From: Myxococcales bacterium
GTDB taxonomy: Bacteria; Myxococcota_A; UBA9160; SZUA-336
DNA length: 37,561 nucleotides
Reading direction: 5' to 3'
NCBI GenBank assembly: GCA_013215565.1
Contig: JABSQV010000037.1
Span: forward strand, 1 to 37,561
The notes under the pieces were generated by a model. It saw nothing but the letters and a program-made list of their open reading frames with translations. It did not search any database and was not told the origin of the DNA. The position numbers and the translations under genes are program-made. Positions 37,418 to 37,561 of the stretch are shown here, piece by piece. Positions within the stretch are counted from its first letter, which is position 1. Each line of letters starts with the position of its first letter.

Positions 37418-37561
37418 TCAGGCAGCGCTGATCTCGATCTGTCTGGGCTGCAACTCGGCACGCTTCGGGATCCTGACCGTCAGGACGCCGTACTCGTAGC
37501 TCGCCTGCGCGCCGTCCGGGTCGAGCTGTTCGGGGATCGCGAACGAGCGTGAAAACTCGCC
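37418..37561 (-). CDS. Second Hsp20-family protein, 5' end outside window
   Basis: The minus-strand frame is open from the window edge to TGA at 37420-37418, giving the last 47 residues: a FSRSFAIPEQLDPDGAQASY segment, the hallmark YGVLTVRIPK, and the closing RQIEISAA with an Ile-x-Ile motif. This is the C-terminal third of an alpha-crystallin domain. It is upstream of, and ten bases from, the other Hsp20 gene, so the two are likely one operon. The two copies differ clearly, which suggests an old duplication or distinct partners. Confidence 0.9.
   Translation of the reverse strand, partial: GEFSRSFAIPEQLDPDGAQASYEYGVLTVRIPKRAELQPRQIEISAA

Overview
The window is a gene-dense, high-GC stretch of a Gram-negative chromosome. 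It carries 39 protein-coding or RNA genes, few gaps over 100 bases, and no sign of phage, insertion sequences, CRISPR arrays or tRNAs. LPS-heptose synthesis (hldD), FeoAB, several lipoproteins and a type-A RNase P RNA point to a proteobacterium-like diderm. The GC-rich codon use, a Cys-rich CGVCGGD repeat protein, an EcKL-type phosphotransferase and an acyl-CoA synthetase suggest a Deltaproteobacteria/Myxococcota-like lineage. This placement is inference and is not certain.

Layout. Bases 2-1699 hold the 3' part of a large secreted Cys-rich repeat protein. Bases 1764-3737 encode a HAD phosphatase-like protein followed by a small-molecule kinase-like protein. Bases 3780-4523 (minus strand) hold a ribbon-helix-helix/zinc-motif protein and a ferredoxin, divergent from recQ-cysQ-exonuclease (4613-7959). 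Then come feoAB (minus), the four-subunit fumarate reductase frdABCD (minus), a divergent NahD-like isomerase with a small envelope protein (plus), and a minus-strand cluster: ECF sigma factor, 81-residue protein, ICMT-like methyltransferase, and a kinase fused to a degenerate alpha/beta-hydrolase.

From 17811 to 31978 nearly everything is on the minus strand. In order of transcription: thrH-ilvD; icd-mdh-sucC-sucD-pfkB (a TCA-cycle operon with a recognisable promoter); a TPR lipoprotein, mgtE, recO, ppdK and a small NTF2-like exported protein. The right end has a one-helix membrane protein, an AMP-forming acyl-CoA synthetase, a sorbosone-dehydrogenase-like lipoprotein, rnpB, hldD and two tandem small heat-shock proteins, the second cut by the window edge.

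Together the genes describe central carbon metabolism (pyruvate phosphate dikinase, isocitrate dehydrogenase, succinyl-CoA synthetase, malate dehydrogenase, fumarate reductase), iron and magnesium uptake, DNA repair and stress response. Genes are tightly packed. Many neighbours on one strand overlap by ATGA, GTGA or TTGA, and all four abutting convergent pairs share the tetramer CTAG as both stop codons. I found no convincing new multi-gene system. The least ordinary items are the kinase/pseudo-hydrolase fusion, the RHH-CxxCxGxG protein divergent from recQ with a perfect dyad between them, and the 78-base Cys-rich tandem repeats.
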